The notes under the pieces were generated by a model. It was given only the letters and a program-made list of their open reading frames with translations, was not told where the DNA came from and made no database searches. Shown here piece by piece: positions 35,612-42,956 of a stretch of DNA of 64,000 nt (the stretch's first letter is position 1; the number at the start of each line of letters is the position of its first letter). Origin of the DNA: PHAA01 sp034927445 (GTDB taxonomy: Bacteria > Bacillota > Syntrophomonadia > Syntrophomonadales > Syntrophomonadaceae); NCBI GenBank assembly GCA_034927445.1, contig JAYFPZ010000009.1, positions 48,245 through 112,244 of the forward strand, written 5' to 3'. A program made the translations under genes and the position numbers.

Positions 35612-35793
35612 GTGGAAAAAATATTTTTGTATACATATTTTTTAACATTGTGTCTTTTACCGGCGGGATGCGGCAGCAGTATCACGGGGCAGGCAAAGCC
35701 GCCGGGCCAGACGATTCTTATGAATCAATTACGATTAATAATAGCGGCTCTTCACAGATGAGCATAGTGCATTATTTTATGGAATGCCGTTAA
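35612..35793 (+). pseudogene. Decayed lipoprotein gene remnant
   Basis: From a GTG at 35612 the frame reads VEKIFLYTYFLTLCLLPAGC, a lipoprotein signal with LPAGC lipobox followed by GSSITGQAKPPGQ. The frame then turns to nonsense, while another frame continues as ESITINNSGSSQMSIVHYFM before a stop at 35793, as if a frameshift had broken a short lipoprotein. This sits in the 360-bp interval between the small secreted protein and the SLOG gene; nothing else is seen there. Confidence 0.4.
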
Positions 35794-35818
35794 CGATTCA
35801 AGATGATAGCCAGAAAGG

Positions 35819-36293
35819 CTACTTCGCCAAATTGATAACTCTTAACCCCTTTTGCTTCGCATATTTAACCGTCTTATCCGTCCCGCTGAAAGGGGGCCAG
35901 CCACGCACAGACACAATAATCCGAATGGTCAACCATGTAGCGATTACGTTTTTTCATACAGCCGTTATGATACTCCTCCGACACATAGATTATCTCGTCA
36001 GCTTCTGCCAGCAGATCACGATAAAGCTCTTTTTGTTCTGGTCTCCAAAGTTTATCTTGGTTCTTACAGGGCAAAGCAAAAATCAAGCGAATATCTCTTC
36101 CCAACTCTTTTTTCGTGCTAATCGGTGAAGCGGCAATATGATCAAATCCTAGAGCTCCCCCAGAAATAAAATTTCTTATGCCTTGAGCGATGAGGTTTTC
36201 CACCTCATGGTCAAGGCGTTTTATTATGTACTCAATTCTATCCTTCGGAAGTCTGCGATGGCCGATAAAACAACAGGCAGATACTTGATCCAT
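35819..36293 (-). pseudogene. SLOG-fold (DUF1273-like) nucleotide-binding protein, frameshifted near its end
   Basis: The protein starts MDQVSACCFIGHRRLPKDRI and shows the Rossmann-like SLOG motifs NFISGGALGFDHIAA, RLIFALPCKNQD, DEIIYVSEEYHNGCMKKRNR and MVDHSDYCVCAW. The frame ends early at 35874, but the following bases in the next frame read GTDKTVKYAKQKGLRVINLA, which is the normal family C-terminus with its G-T-x-x-T nucleotide loop. The total, 475 nt, is one over a multiple of three; removing one C from the CCCCC run (plus-strand 35892-35896) restores ...LAPFSGTDKTVKYAK.... SLOG proteins bind nucleotide-derived ligands. It is divergent from the RHH gene. Confidence 0.75.
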
Positions 36294-36317
36294 TCATTAT
36301 TAATCCTTCGTAAAATA

Positions 36318-36391
36318 TTATGCACTAATATTTAGTGCATAAGCTAATACTACCACAAAATATACTTAAAATAAATTTATAGTTAGTGCAT
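36318..36391. promoter_or_regulatory. Palindromic operator with a third half-site
   Basis: TTATGCACTAA and TTTAGTGCATAA (36318-36342) form a near-perfect inverted repeat, and a third TTAGTGCAT stands at 36383-36391, 10 bases before the RHH start codon. The sites lie between divergent SLOG and RHH genes, as expected for autoregulation by the RHH protein. Confidence 0.65.
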
Positions 36392-36401
36392 TTCAGTGAG
36401 G

Positions 36402-36608
36402 ATGAATGAATTGAGTAAAAACAAACACATCAGTATCCGTATTGATGAGGAAGTATTAAACAAGTTCCATTATGTAGCAAAATACGAAGATCGTTCCGCA
36501 AGTGGCCAAATCATGTTTCTGATAAACAACTGCATCCGGGAATTTGAAGAGAAGCATGGGAAAATTGAAGTACCTGTCACTAAAAAAAATCATGACCACC
36601 GATGCTAA
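36402..36608 (+). CDS. Ribbon-helix-helix (Arc-like) DNA-binding protein
   Basis: A 68-residue protein with a beta-strand HISIRIDEEVLNKFHYVAKY, helix, turn and DRSASGQIMFLINNCIREFE, the Arc/MetJ fold with the 'SAS' helix turn. The ATG at 36402 follows CAGTGAGG; a GTG at 36396 or TTG at 36411 is possible. It likely binds the TTAGTGCAT sites directly upstream and represses itself and the SLOG gene. Its Cys at the last residue is unremarkable. No toxin gene is adjacent, so it is not called an antitoxin. Confidence 0.75.
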   Translation: MNELSKNKHISIRIDEEVLNKFHYVAKYEDRSASGQIMFLINNCIREFEEKHGKIEVPVTKKNHDHRC

Positions 36609-36704
36609 CTGGTTAGTATGCATATGTCATGCAAAGGGAAATAGGATTAGATTACTTTTTATAACATTACCTTTGCTTTTACTGCACCTCTAGAAACGTG
36701 TTAT

Positions 36705-36752
36705 CAAATAGTACAAAAATCTCCGAAATCCTTGTTTTACCAAGATTTCGGC
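36705..36752 (-). terminator. Rho-independent terminator after guaA
   Basis: Minus strand CCGAAATC ... GATTTCGG stem with a 13-base loop, followed by AGATTTTTGTAC, about 12 bases past the guaA stop. Confidence 0.8.
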
Positions 36753-36762
36753 GATTCGTTGT

Positions 36763-38295
36763 TTACTCCCACTCAATTGTCCCGGGCGGCTTGCCGGTAA
36801 TGTCGTAGGCAACCCGGTTGACCCCCCGCACCTCATTAACGATGCGGCGCGCCATTATATCCAGCAGCTCGTAGGGCAAATGAGCCCACTCGGCCGTCAT
36901 CGCATCGTCGCTGACCACCGCCCGGATTATGATGGGATAGGCATAGGTACGGGCATCGCCCATAACCCCTACACTTCTGACCGGCGGCAATACCGCAAAG
37001 GCCTGCCAGATTTCTCTTTCCAAACCGGCCTTTTTTATTTCCTCGCGTACGATATAATCGGCATCCTGCAGAATCTTAACTTTTTCCGGCGTTACCTCTT
37101 CCAGCACTCTTACCCCCAGACCCGGCCCGGGAAACGGCTGTCTCCAGACTATTTCGTCAGAGATGCCTAGTTTTTCGCCGATAACTCTCACTTCATCCTT
37201 GAATAACAGCCGCAACGGTTCAATCAACTCAAATTGCATATCCTCAGGCAAACCGCCTACATTATGATGGCTCTTGATGGTGTGGGCGGTCTTGGTGCCG
37301 CTTTCAACCACATCGGGGTAGATAGTGCCCTGCACCAAATAATCTATCTTGCCTAGTTTTTGGGCTTCAGCTTCAAAAACCCGAATGAACTCCTCTCCGA
37401 TAATCTTGCGTTTCCGTTCAGGTTCGGCCACTCCGGCCAGTTTATCTAAAAACCTCTCCCGAGCGTCACAAATAACCAGGTTCATATGCATCTGATGCTT
37501 GAACGTCTCGATCAGAGCTTCAGTCTCTCCTTTGCGCATCAGCCCGTTATCTACGTATACGCAAACCAGTTGATCGCCTATGGCCTGATGCACCATAGTA
37601 GCCGCTACCGAAGAATCGACTCCCCCGCTTAAGCCGCAGAGGACCTTTTTTTCTCCTACTTTCGCTCTTATAGATTGAACTGTCTCTTCGATATAGTCGC
37701 TCAGGTCCCAGTCACCTTTGAGCCGGCAGACTTCAAACAAAAAGTTTTTCAATACGGTCATGCCTTCAGTCGTATGCCTGACTTCAGGATGGAACTGCAC
37801 TCCGTAGAGATTGGCCGAAGGGTTGCTGAAAGCCGCCACTATACAGTTATCAGTACTGGCAGAGATGTTAAACCCTGCCGGTATGGCGAAGATCGAATCC
37901 CCATGGCTCATCCAGACCTGGGTCTGCGGGGCAATTCCCTTAAACAGTCGGTCATCCCCCATTATCATAAGCTGGGAGCGCCCGTATTCCCTCAGATCAC
38001 TGGCTTGAACCTGTCCCCCCAGAATTTGGGCCATGAGATGCATCCCATAGCAAATACCGAGCACCGGAATGCCCATGGAAAATATCCGCGGATCACAGGC
38101 GGGAGCATCAGCCATATGTACACTTGCCGGACCTCCGGTGAGAATAATTGCATTGGGCTTTTTCGCCAGTATGTCTTCATAAGTAATATCATAAGGGACC
38201 ATTTCGCTGTAAACTGATAATTCCCTGACCCGGCGGGCGATCAACTGATTGTATTGGCCGCCGAAATCCAAAACTAAAACTAATTCTTTCTCCAT
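36763..38295 (-). CDS. guaA: GMP synthase (glutamine-hydrolysing)
   Basis: A 510-residue two-domain enzyme converting XMP to GMP. The N-terminal glutaminase has VLVLDFGGQYNQLIARRVRE, the nucleophile Cys in VLGICYGMHLMAQ and FHPEVRHTTEG; the ATP-PPase domain has the P-loop VLCGLSGGVDSSVAATMVHQ; the dimerisation domain ends with NRVAYDITGKPPGTIEWE. The ATG at 38295 (AGAGGTG upstream) is used. It overlaps nothing and begins 10 bases after hpt, forming a purine salvage/interconversion pair. Confidence 0.97.
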   Translation of the reverse strand: MEKELVLVLDFGGQYNQLIARRVRELSVYSEMVPYDITYEDILAKKPNAIILTGGPASVHMADAPACDPRIFSMGIPVLGICYGMHLMAQILGGQVQASDLREYGRSQLMIMGDDRLFKGIAPQTQVWMSHGDSIFAIPAGFNISASTDNCIVAAFSNPSANLYGVQFHPEVRHTTEGMTVLKNFLFEVCRLKGDWDLSDYIEETVQSIRAKVGEKKVLCGLSGGVDSSVAATMVHQAIGDQLVCVYVDNGLMRKGETEALIETFKHQMHMNLVICDARERFLDKLAGVAEPERKRKIIGEEFIRVFEAEAQKLGKIDYLVQGTIYPDVVESGTKTAHTIKSHHNVGGLPEDMQFELIEPLRLLFKDEVRVIGEKLGISDEIVWRQPFPGPGLGVRVLEEVTPEKVKILQDADYIVREEIKKAGLEREIWQAFAVLPPVRSVGVMGDARTYAYPIIIRAVVSDDAMTAEWAHLPYELLDIMARRIVNEVRGVNRVAYDITGKPPGTIEWE

Positions 38296-38305
38296 TGCTG
38301 CACCT

Positions 38306-38845
38306 CTACTTTTCATATACTGCCGGGTTTAAAACCCCGATAGCCGGATAATTTCTATAGCGTTCGGCATAATCCAGGCCCCAGCCCACCACGAACAGGT
38401 CCTCAATCACAAAGCCAGTGTAATCCGGCTGAATCGCACTTTTACGCCTTGACGGCTTATCCAGCAGGCAGCAGATTTTCAGGCTTTGGGGGCTGCGTTT
38501 TTTTAATATTGCGGTGATATATTTAAGGGTCAGGCCGGTATCAATAATATCCTCCACAATAATAACATTTTTTCCCTCAATCGACTCCTCCAAATCCTTC
38601 ATAATCCGCACCTCACCCGAAGAAACGGTGGAAATGCCGTAACTTGAGACATCCATAAAATCTAGCTTCAGAGGGATATCGATTTCCCGGACCAGATCGG
38701 CCATAAAAATAAAGGCGCCCTTTAGAATGCCCACCACCAGAATTTCCTGGCCTGCATAATCACGGGATATTTCGCCGGCCAGTTCCTTGATTCTATTTCT
38801 AACTGCTTCCTGGGTCAACAGTACCTCGACTTCATCCAATTTCAC
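38306..38845 (-). CDS. hpt: Hypoxanthine phosphoribosyltransferase
   Basis: A 179-residue PRPP-dependent purine salvage enzyme. Motifs: LVVGILKGAFIFMADLVREI-type flap region (ILVVGILKGAFIFMADLV), LDFMDVSSYG, the PRPP loop VIIVEDIIDTGLTL, and FVIEDLFVVGWGLDYAERYR. The start is probably the GTG at 38845, seven bases after GGAGG; the upstream GTG at 38851 touches the ribosome binding site. Confidence 0.95.
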   Translation of the reverse strand: MKLDEVEVLLTQEAVRNRIKELAGEISRDYAGQEILVVGILKGAFIFMADLVREIDIPLKLDFMDVSSYGISTVSSGEVRIMKDLEESIEGKNVIIVEDIIDTGLTLKYITAILKKRSPQSLKICCLLDKPSRRKSAIQPDYTGFVIEDLFVVGWGLDYAERYRNYPAIGVLNPAVYEK

Positions 38846-38992
38846 ATCCACTCCTCCTTATGAAGGATTATAGCAACAAGTCCTGACTGGTGCAATGAAG
38901 AGCTTACTGTCTTTATTAGCGCGAACTTATATGCTAATATTTTGGCATCAGTCTTTTCCAATCCCAATTTTTCAGGAAAGGCGGTTATATAT

Positions 38993-39397
38993 GTGAAAAT
39001 AGAAATATTGGACCTGCATGGCTTAAATATAAAAGAATCCCTGGAAAAAACCCGGCAAAATATAGATTGGGCCATTGGACACGGCGTTGATGTGCTGGTG
39101 ATAAACCACGGTAAAGGCCATCACAGCCAATCAGGCAGGTCGGTAGTCAAAACTGAAATTAGAAAAATGCTTAAAGAAGATCTCTCCCTTAAGGAGAATG
39201 GCTACCGGGTGGTGTTCGGGGAATCCGATCTCCCTATCGCTCTGACTTACAATGAGGGCAACACCCTGATTGTAATCCGGGGATTGGAAACGACCTATAT
39301 GGGCGGCAGGGTTCAGCAGGAAAAAAACCAGCGTATATATTCAGAAGAGGAAAAACAGTACCGGAAATCTCAGAAACGCTGGCGGCGGGAGCGATGA
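38993..39397 (+). CDS. Smr-domain protein
   Basis: A 134-residue stand-alone Smr domain, as at the C-terminus of MutS2. Hallmarks are LDLHGLNIKESLEKTRQNID near the N-terminus and VLVINHGKGHHSQSGRSVVK. The stop is preceded by a basic tail (RYRKSQKRWRRER-like). The start is a GTG at 38993 behind AAAGGCGG. Smr domains bind or nick nucleic acid (recently linked to ribosome rescue for some), but small single-domain members are mostly uncharacterised. Divergent from hpt and convergent with the PAP2 gene. Confidence 0.85.
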   Translation: MKIEILDLHGLNIKESLEKTRQNIDWAIGHGVDVLVINHGKGHHSQSGRSVVKTEIRKMLKEDLSLKENGYRVVFGESDLPIALTYNEGNTLIVIRGLETTYMGGRVQQEKNQRIYSEEEKQYRKSQKRWRRER

Positions 39398-39411
39398 GGA
39401 CATTTAATCGG

Positions 39412-39993
39412 TCAGAATTGATACGTCCGTTTGGCCCACTGGTATCCCTTGATACTGCCGGTCAGGCAGAGCAAACCAAATAAGAAACCTGCCAGAACAT
39501 CACTGGTATAATGAACATTAAGATAAATTCGGCTAAACCCAATTAAAAATATTAAAATAAACAGACTCGCTGCTAGCCACCGGTCGTTTTTTTTACGGCT
39601 GCAGTACAGGAGCAGAAATGCCAGGAACCCATAGAAAGCCATTGATACCATGGCATGGCCACTGGGAAAGCTGTATCCCGCCGCAGTTGTAAGTGCTTCC
39701 CCGGCAGGCCGGCTGCGCTCAATCAAGTTCTTGAGCAATTTCATCAGGGCCCATGCAGAAACAAAGCTTACGTTTAAAAACAGCGCCTCCCACCGCAGGC
39801 GGCGGTAAAGCATGCGTACAGTCACCAAGGCGGCTAATAGCACCAGAGTGAGCGGATATCCCCAGTAGGTGATTATGATCATAATTTTGACTAACCACGG
39901 GTTTTGCATTATATGCACCCACTGATAAACCAACCTATCCAGCTGCAGGAAGCCATATAATAATTGATTAATGCCAAAATCAGCTGTTGTCAA
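39412..39993 (-). CDS. PAP2-family membrane phosphatase
   Basis: A 193-residue integral membrane protein with the three PAP2 motifs: KNLIERSRPAGE, SFPSGHAMVSMA with the catalytic His, and SRIYLNVHYTSDVLAGFL. About five to six membrane segments are visible. Likely substrates are undecaprenyl pyrophosphate or phosphatidyl phosphates; the sequence does not choose between them. Confidence 0.9.
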   Translation of the reverse strand: MTTADFGINQLLYGFLQLDRLVYQWVHIMQNPWLVKIMIIITYWGYPLTLVLLAALVTVRMLYRRLRWEALFLNVSFVSAWALMKLLKNLIERSRPAGEALTTAAGYSFPSGHAMVSMAFYGFLAFLLLYCSRKKNDRWLAASLFILIFLIGFSRIYLNVHYTSDVLAGFLFGLLCLTGSIKGYQWAKRTYQF

Positions 39994-40040
39994 CCTTCTC
40001 AGCCCCTTTATCTAAATATTATGGGGCCATTCTAATTCGA

Positions 40041-40145
40041 ATGCAAAAGGAAATGACCGCTGAATATAAAGAAGGAATATTAAAAGTAACTATGCCCAAA
40101 CAGGAACCCGCTGCAGGAACCAAGACCAAGATCAATATTGAATAA
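40041..40145 (+). pseudogene. Hsp20 small heat-shock protein, C-terminal remnant
   Basis: A 34-codon frame, EMTAEYKEGILKVTMPKQEP then AAGTKTKINIE, is the end of an alpha-crystallin domain (the 'Y-x-x-G-x-L-x-V-x-x-P-K' strand) with its C-terminal tail. The N-terminal two thirds are missing: upstream lies the PAP2 gene on the other strand. No ribosome binding site is visible. This is a degraded fragment. Confidence 0.65.
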
Positions 40146-40160
40146 TGACCTGGGGAATAA

Positions 40161-41336
40161 TTAATCCCCAGGTTCTTTTATGAGTAAAACAGATGATTTA
40201 TTATTGATCTTTGTCCTTTGGGTTTTTGTTGTATCCTTGTTCCGGCTTGGTTCTTGTCTTTGATCATTGTCTTGATTCTGTTTTTCAAATCCAAATTGTT
40301 TACTAAAGTCAAACTGTTTGCCAAATCCGAACTGTTTGCCCAAGTCAAATTGCTTTTCAAATTCGGATTGTTTCCCAAAATTGAACTGTTTTTTAAACCC
40401 GAGCTGTTTTTCAAACTCAGACTGCTTTTCAGATTTGGACTGTTTCTCAGAGTTAGGCTGTTTCTCAGAGTTAGACTGTTTCCCAGATTTGGACTGTTTC
40501 TCAGAGTCAGATTGTTTCCCGAAGTCAGATTGTTTTCCAGAGTCGGACTTGCTTCCAAAGTTGAACTTGGCTCCAAAGTCTAACTTGCTTCCAATGTCGA
40601 GCTTACTTCCAAAATTGAACTTGCTTCCAAAGTTGAACTTGCTTCCAAGGTCGAACTGCTTTTCAAACTCGGTCTGTTTCCCCACATCGGACTGTTTCCC
40701 AACGTCTAGCTGTTTTCCAAACTCGGTCTGCTTTTCAAGGTCTAACTTGCTTCCAATGCCGGACTGTTTCTCAAAGTCGAATTGGCTTACAAAGTCGATC
40801 TGTTTTCCAAACTCGGATTGCTTTTTGTCAAGGGATTTCTTTATACCTTCTTTTACATTTTCCTCCACCCGCTTGATAAAAACCTCATCCTCTTTGCCGG
40901 GAGCAGCCTGCACCTGGAATTGTTCGGGCAGGTTTTCCTTTTTCAAATTGCCATTCTGCAAAAACTGGTCAACGATCTTTTCTACGGCTATATCAACCTT
41001 TTGTCCAATCAATGGGGATTGACCCAGGACTTCTTCCCCGCTGGGATCTAAAGCATGGGTGGCAACCACTATATTCCATCGATTAATCCCGAGCTCCACC
41101 GAAGGGGAGACATGCGCATAGGCTTTAACTGAAAAAAAATCCACTGTTCCTAAGGACAGAGCCAAAACCACAACCGCAGCGATCGCATATTTCCATAACC
41201 CTGGAGCATGTTCAGCATACATCTCTCCAATATCAATAGGCTTATTGATTTTGACCCGCTTAAATTCGCCCTGGGGAGTCATTATGACGGCTTGGCCATT
41301 TCGGTTTTCCATCACTATCCCTTTAATTCGAGCCAT
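40161..41336 (-). CDS. rsgI: Anti-sigma-I factor RsgI-like protein with hexapeptide-repeat extension
   Basis: A 391-residue single-pass membrane protein. Residues ~1-45 are the RsgI N-terminal sigma-binding domain (MARIKGIVMENRNGQAVIMT), followed by a membrane helix (~50-72), then the conserved extracytoplasmic module SPSVELGINRWNIVVATHAL. From about residue 174 come 30 tandem hexapeptides to the C-terminal tail. In RsgI proteins the corresponding N-P-S sequence has been reported as the autoproteolysis site; here it reads S-P-S. The start at 41336 has CAGGAGGGATAACA and overlaps sigI by 14 bases. The partner is SigI; the extracytoplasmic part should sense an envelope signal. Confidence 0.85.
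   Translation of the reverse strand: MARIKGIVMENRNGQAVIMTPQGEFKRVKINKPIDIGEMYAEHAPGLWKYAIAAVVVLALSLGTVDFFSVKAYAHVSPSVELGINRWNIVVATHALDPSGEEVLGQSPLIGQKVDIAVEKIVDQFLQNGNLKKENLPEQFQVQAAPGKEDEVFIKRVEENVKEGIKKSLDKKQSEFGKQIDFVSQFDFEKQSGIGSKLDLEKQTEFGKQLDVGKQSDVGKQTEFEKQFDLGSKFNFGSKFNFGSKLDIGSKLDFGAKFNFGSKSDSGKQSDFGKQSDSEKQSKSGKQSNSEKQPNSEKQSKSEKQSEFEKQLGFKKQFNFGKQSEFEKQFDLGKQFGFGKQFDFSKQFGFEKQNQDNDQRQEPSRNKDTTKTQRTKINNKSSVLLIKEPGD
40278..40817 (-). repeat. 30 tandem 18-bp units coding hexapeptides in rsgI
   Basis: Exactly 540 bp encode 30 consecutive hexapeptides of the form (F/S/L)-(D/E/N/G/K)-(F/S/L/V/I)-(G/E)-(K/S)-(Q/K), for example FDFEKQ, LDLEKQ, FNFGSK, SDFGKQ, SNSEKQ. Units differ in sequence, so this is an old, diverged tandem array rather than a recent expansion. 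Two flavours are clustered: GSK units in the N-terminal third and S-rich EKQ units in the middle. Confidence 0.92.
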
Positions 41337-42045
41337 TGTTATCCCTCCTGTGAGCTGGTAAAACATACGGTTTGAGGTAGCCGAAATCATAAATGTGAAT
41401 CAAAACCACCGCTATAATATATTTACGATATCTCTCCAGCAAACTGCGGTTTAAATTAAACTTTTCTTCTAAATGTTTTTGGGGCAGCGTCCCTTTATTT
41501 ATCAAATATGAGCTGAGTTCGCTGTCCTGAGCAATCAACCAGGCGGCTCGCAAAGCTTGCTCCCTGGTTTTGGTATGACGGGGCGATATATTGACCAAAT
41601 CTCCAAAGTTTAAAGCGAAGCCAGCCAGCAGACGTTCAAATTCTTGTATCTCCTGCTTTCTGGCTATGTCATCAATGATATCCTCAAAGTAGTTCTCCTC
41701 AAAACCAGGAGACAAGTTATCATAAGAGACAGTAACCGCGGGACTGCGTTTTTCTTTTCTCAATTCATCCACAGTGCGGTTCCTGACCGCCTGGCCCAGA
41801 TAAACCATAAAGGGACCACGGTCAACATCATATTTATCCACTGCATCCAAAATAACATTAGAGATCATGCCTGCTTCTTCATCATCAGGGTTTATGTATT
41901 TACCACGTGTTTTTGATATTACTTTGCGGCAAAACTGGGATAGCTCTTCATAAATGCTGTCCAGAGCATTTTTGTCCCCAGCTTGATAGCTTTGAACACA
42001 ACTGGATACCAGATCCTTTATTTCATCCTTGCCCCGAAAAAACAT
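41323..42045 (-). CDS. sigI: RNA polymerase sigma factor SigI
   Basis: A 240-residue sigma-70-type factor of the SigI family: DLVSSCVQSYQAGDKNALDS, DPDDEEAGMIS-like region (INPDDEEAGMISNVILDAVD), YDVDRGPFMVYLGQAVRNRT with region 2 core, and a C-terminal HTH (LPQKHLEEKFNLNRSLLERY). The ATG at 42045 has TAGGAGGATATCA upstream. SigI responds to heat in Bacillus and to polysaccharides in cellulolytic Clostridia; its anti-sigma partner follows directly. Confidence 0.92.
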   Translation of the reverse strand: MFFRGKDEIKDLVSSCVQSYQAGDKNALDSIYEELSQFCRKVISKTRGKYINPDDEEAGMISNVILDAVDKYDVDRGPFMVYLGQAVRNRTVDELRKEKRSPAVTVSYDNLSPGFEENYFEDIIDDIARKQEIQEFERLLAGFALNFGDLVNISPRHTKTREQALRAAWLIAQDSELSSYLINKGTLPQKHLEEKFNLNRSLLERYRKYIIAVVLIHIYDFGYLKPYVLPAHRRDNNGSN

Positions 42046-42127
42046 TGATATCCTCCTAGAATGCCCCTCAACTAGATAAATAAATTTTAACATACCGGAT
42101 GATGATATGGTTCTATTTCCACAAAAT

Positions 42128-42149
42128 GGGGGCCACCTAAGCAGCCCCC
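42128..42149. terminator. Hairpin terminator after the secreted-protein gene
   Basis: GGGGGC ... GCCCCC stem; on the minus strand it is followed by ATTTTGTGG, on the plus strand by TTCTTT. It ends the minus-strand gene at 42176 and separates it from sigI. Confidence 0.7.
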
Positions 42150-42175
42150 TTCTTTAAGTTATATATTCAGAGAAC

Positions 42176-42799
42176 TTACGCCTCTTCTTCTGGTTCGTCC
42201 TCATTCTCCTCTTCCAGTTTTACCAGGATAGCCTTGTCATCTTTAAGATATACCTTTATTTTACTGCCTATCTCAATATCCGATGGTTCGATTTCTTTCC
42301 AACAGCAATTCAGGAATAGCTTGGTGTCAGCATTGGCAACAATTTCCACTGTTTCGGAAGACGATGTATCTTTAGGTGACGTTTCCACGGTTATCACGTA
42401 TTCCCCATCGCTGTCTGGATCTGATACCTCTTCCACCACTCCTTTGACCCTGGTCAATTCAGCGGGCTGCGGGATCTTATCTTTCCAATTGTCCAACTTC
42501 TCACATTTGCCTTTTTGATTGCAGCAGAATTTGTCTTTGTCATTATAGTTCACAAATCCTTTAGCGTATGCGTAATTGACGCCCGGTTTATACTGTGCCG
42601 GTGCCGCAGGCCAGCCTTTACCCGACCACGCCGCATTATGCATGTCAGTATAACCTTTTACGGAACATTTAACTGCAGCTTTATTTTTTTGTTGGTTCCA
42701 TTGTCCCTGTGATTTCCCATGGTCATTTGCACACGCGAGGCCTGTCCAGATCCCTAGAATGAATAAGGTTAGAATAGCAATTCTAAATTTCCTGCTCAT
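42176..42799 (-). CDS. Secreted protein, unknown function
   Basis: A 207-residue protein with a signal peptide (FRIAILTLFILGIWTGLACA, cleavage after ANA-like region) and no family I recognise. The mature N-terminal part is aromatic and basic with paired cysteines (DKDKFCCNQKGKCEK); the C-terminal part (from about residue 115) reads as an OB-like beta domain (RVKGVVEEVSDPDSDGEYVI, VKVYLKDDKAILVKLEE) and ends in an acidic EDEPEEEA tail. It lies upstream of sigI on the same strand with a terminator between. Confidence 0.75.
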   Translation of the reverse strand: MSRKFRIAILTLFILGIWTGLACANDHGKSQGQWNQQKNKAAVKCSVKGYTDMHNAAWSGKGWPAAPAQYKPGVNYAYAKGFVNYNDKDKFCCNQKGKCEKLDNWKDKIPQPAELTRVKGVVEEVSDPDSDGEYVITVETSPKDTSSSETVEIVANADTKLFLNCCWKEIEPSDIEIGSKIKVYLKDDKAILVKLEEENEDEPEEEA

Positions 42800-42956
42800 G
42801 GCAACACTCCCTTTAATTTAGTTCTATAATGTAGTTCTATTAATTAATACGACACTTTTTTAGGAAAATGATGGGAGGATTACAGGTATTTGAACTGTAT
42901 AGATATGTTTTTGTGGTAAAATGTATGAAAATAGGTGAATAGAGAGGAAATGGAAG

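Noticed and set aside
40278..40817. Dense 18-bp periodic repeats that could look like a CRISPR array
   Set aside because: The units are in-frame hexapeptide codons inside rsgI, with no constant repeat and unique spacer alternation, and no cas genes nearby.
40218..41022. Long plus-strand frames opposite rsgI, rich in Phe, Leu, Pro and Ser
   Set aside because: They are antisense shadows of the 18-bp repeats and lack any start signal.
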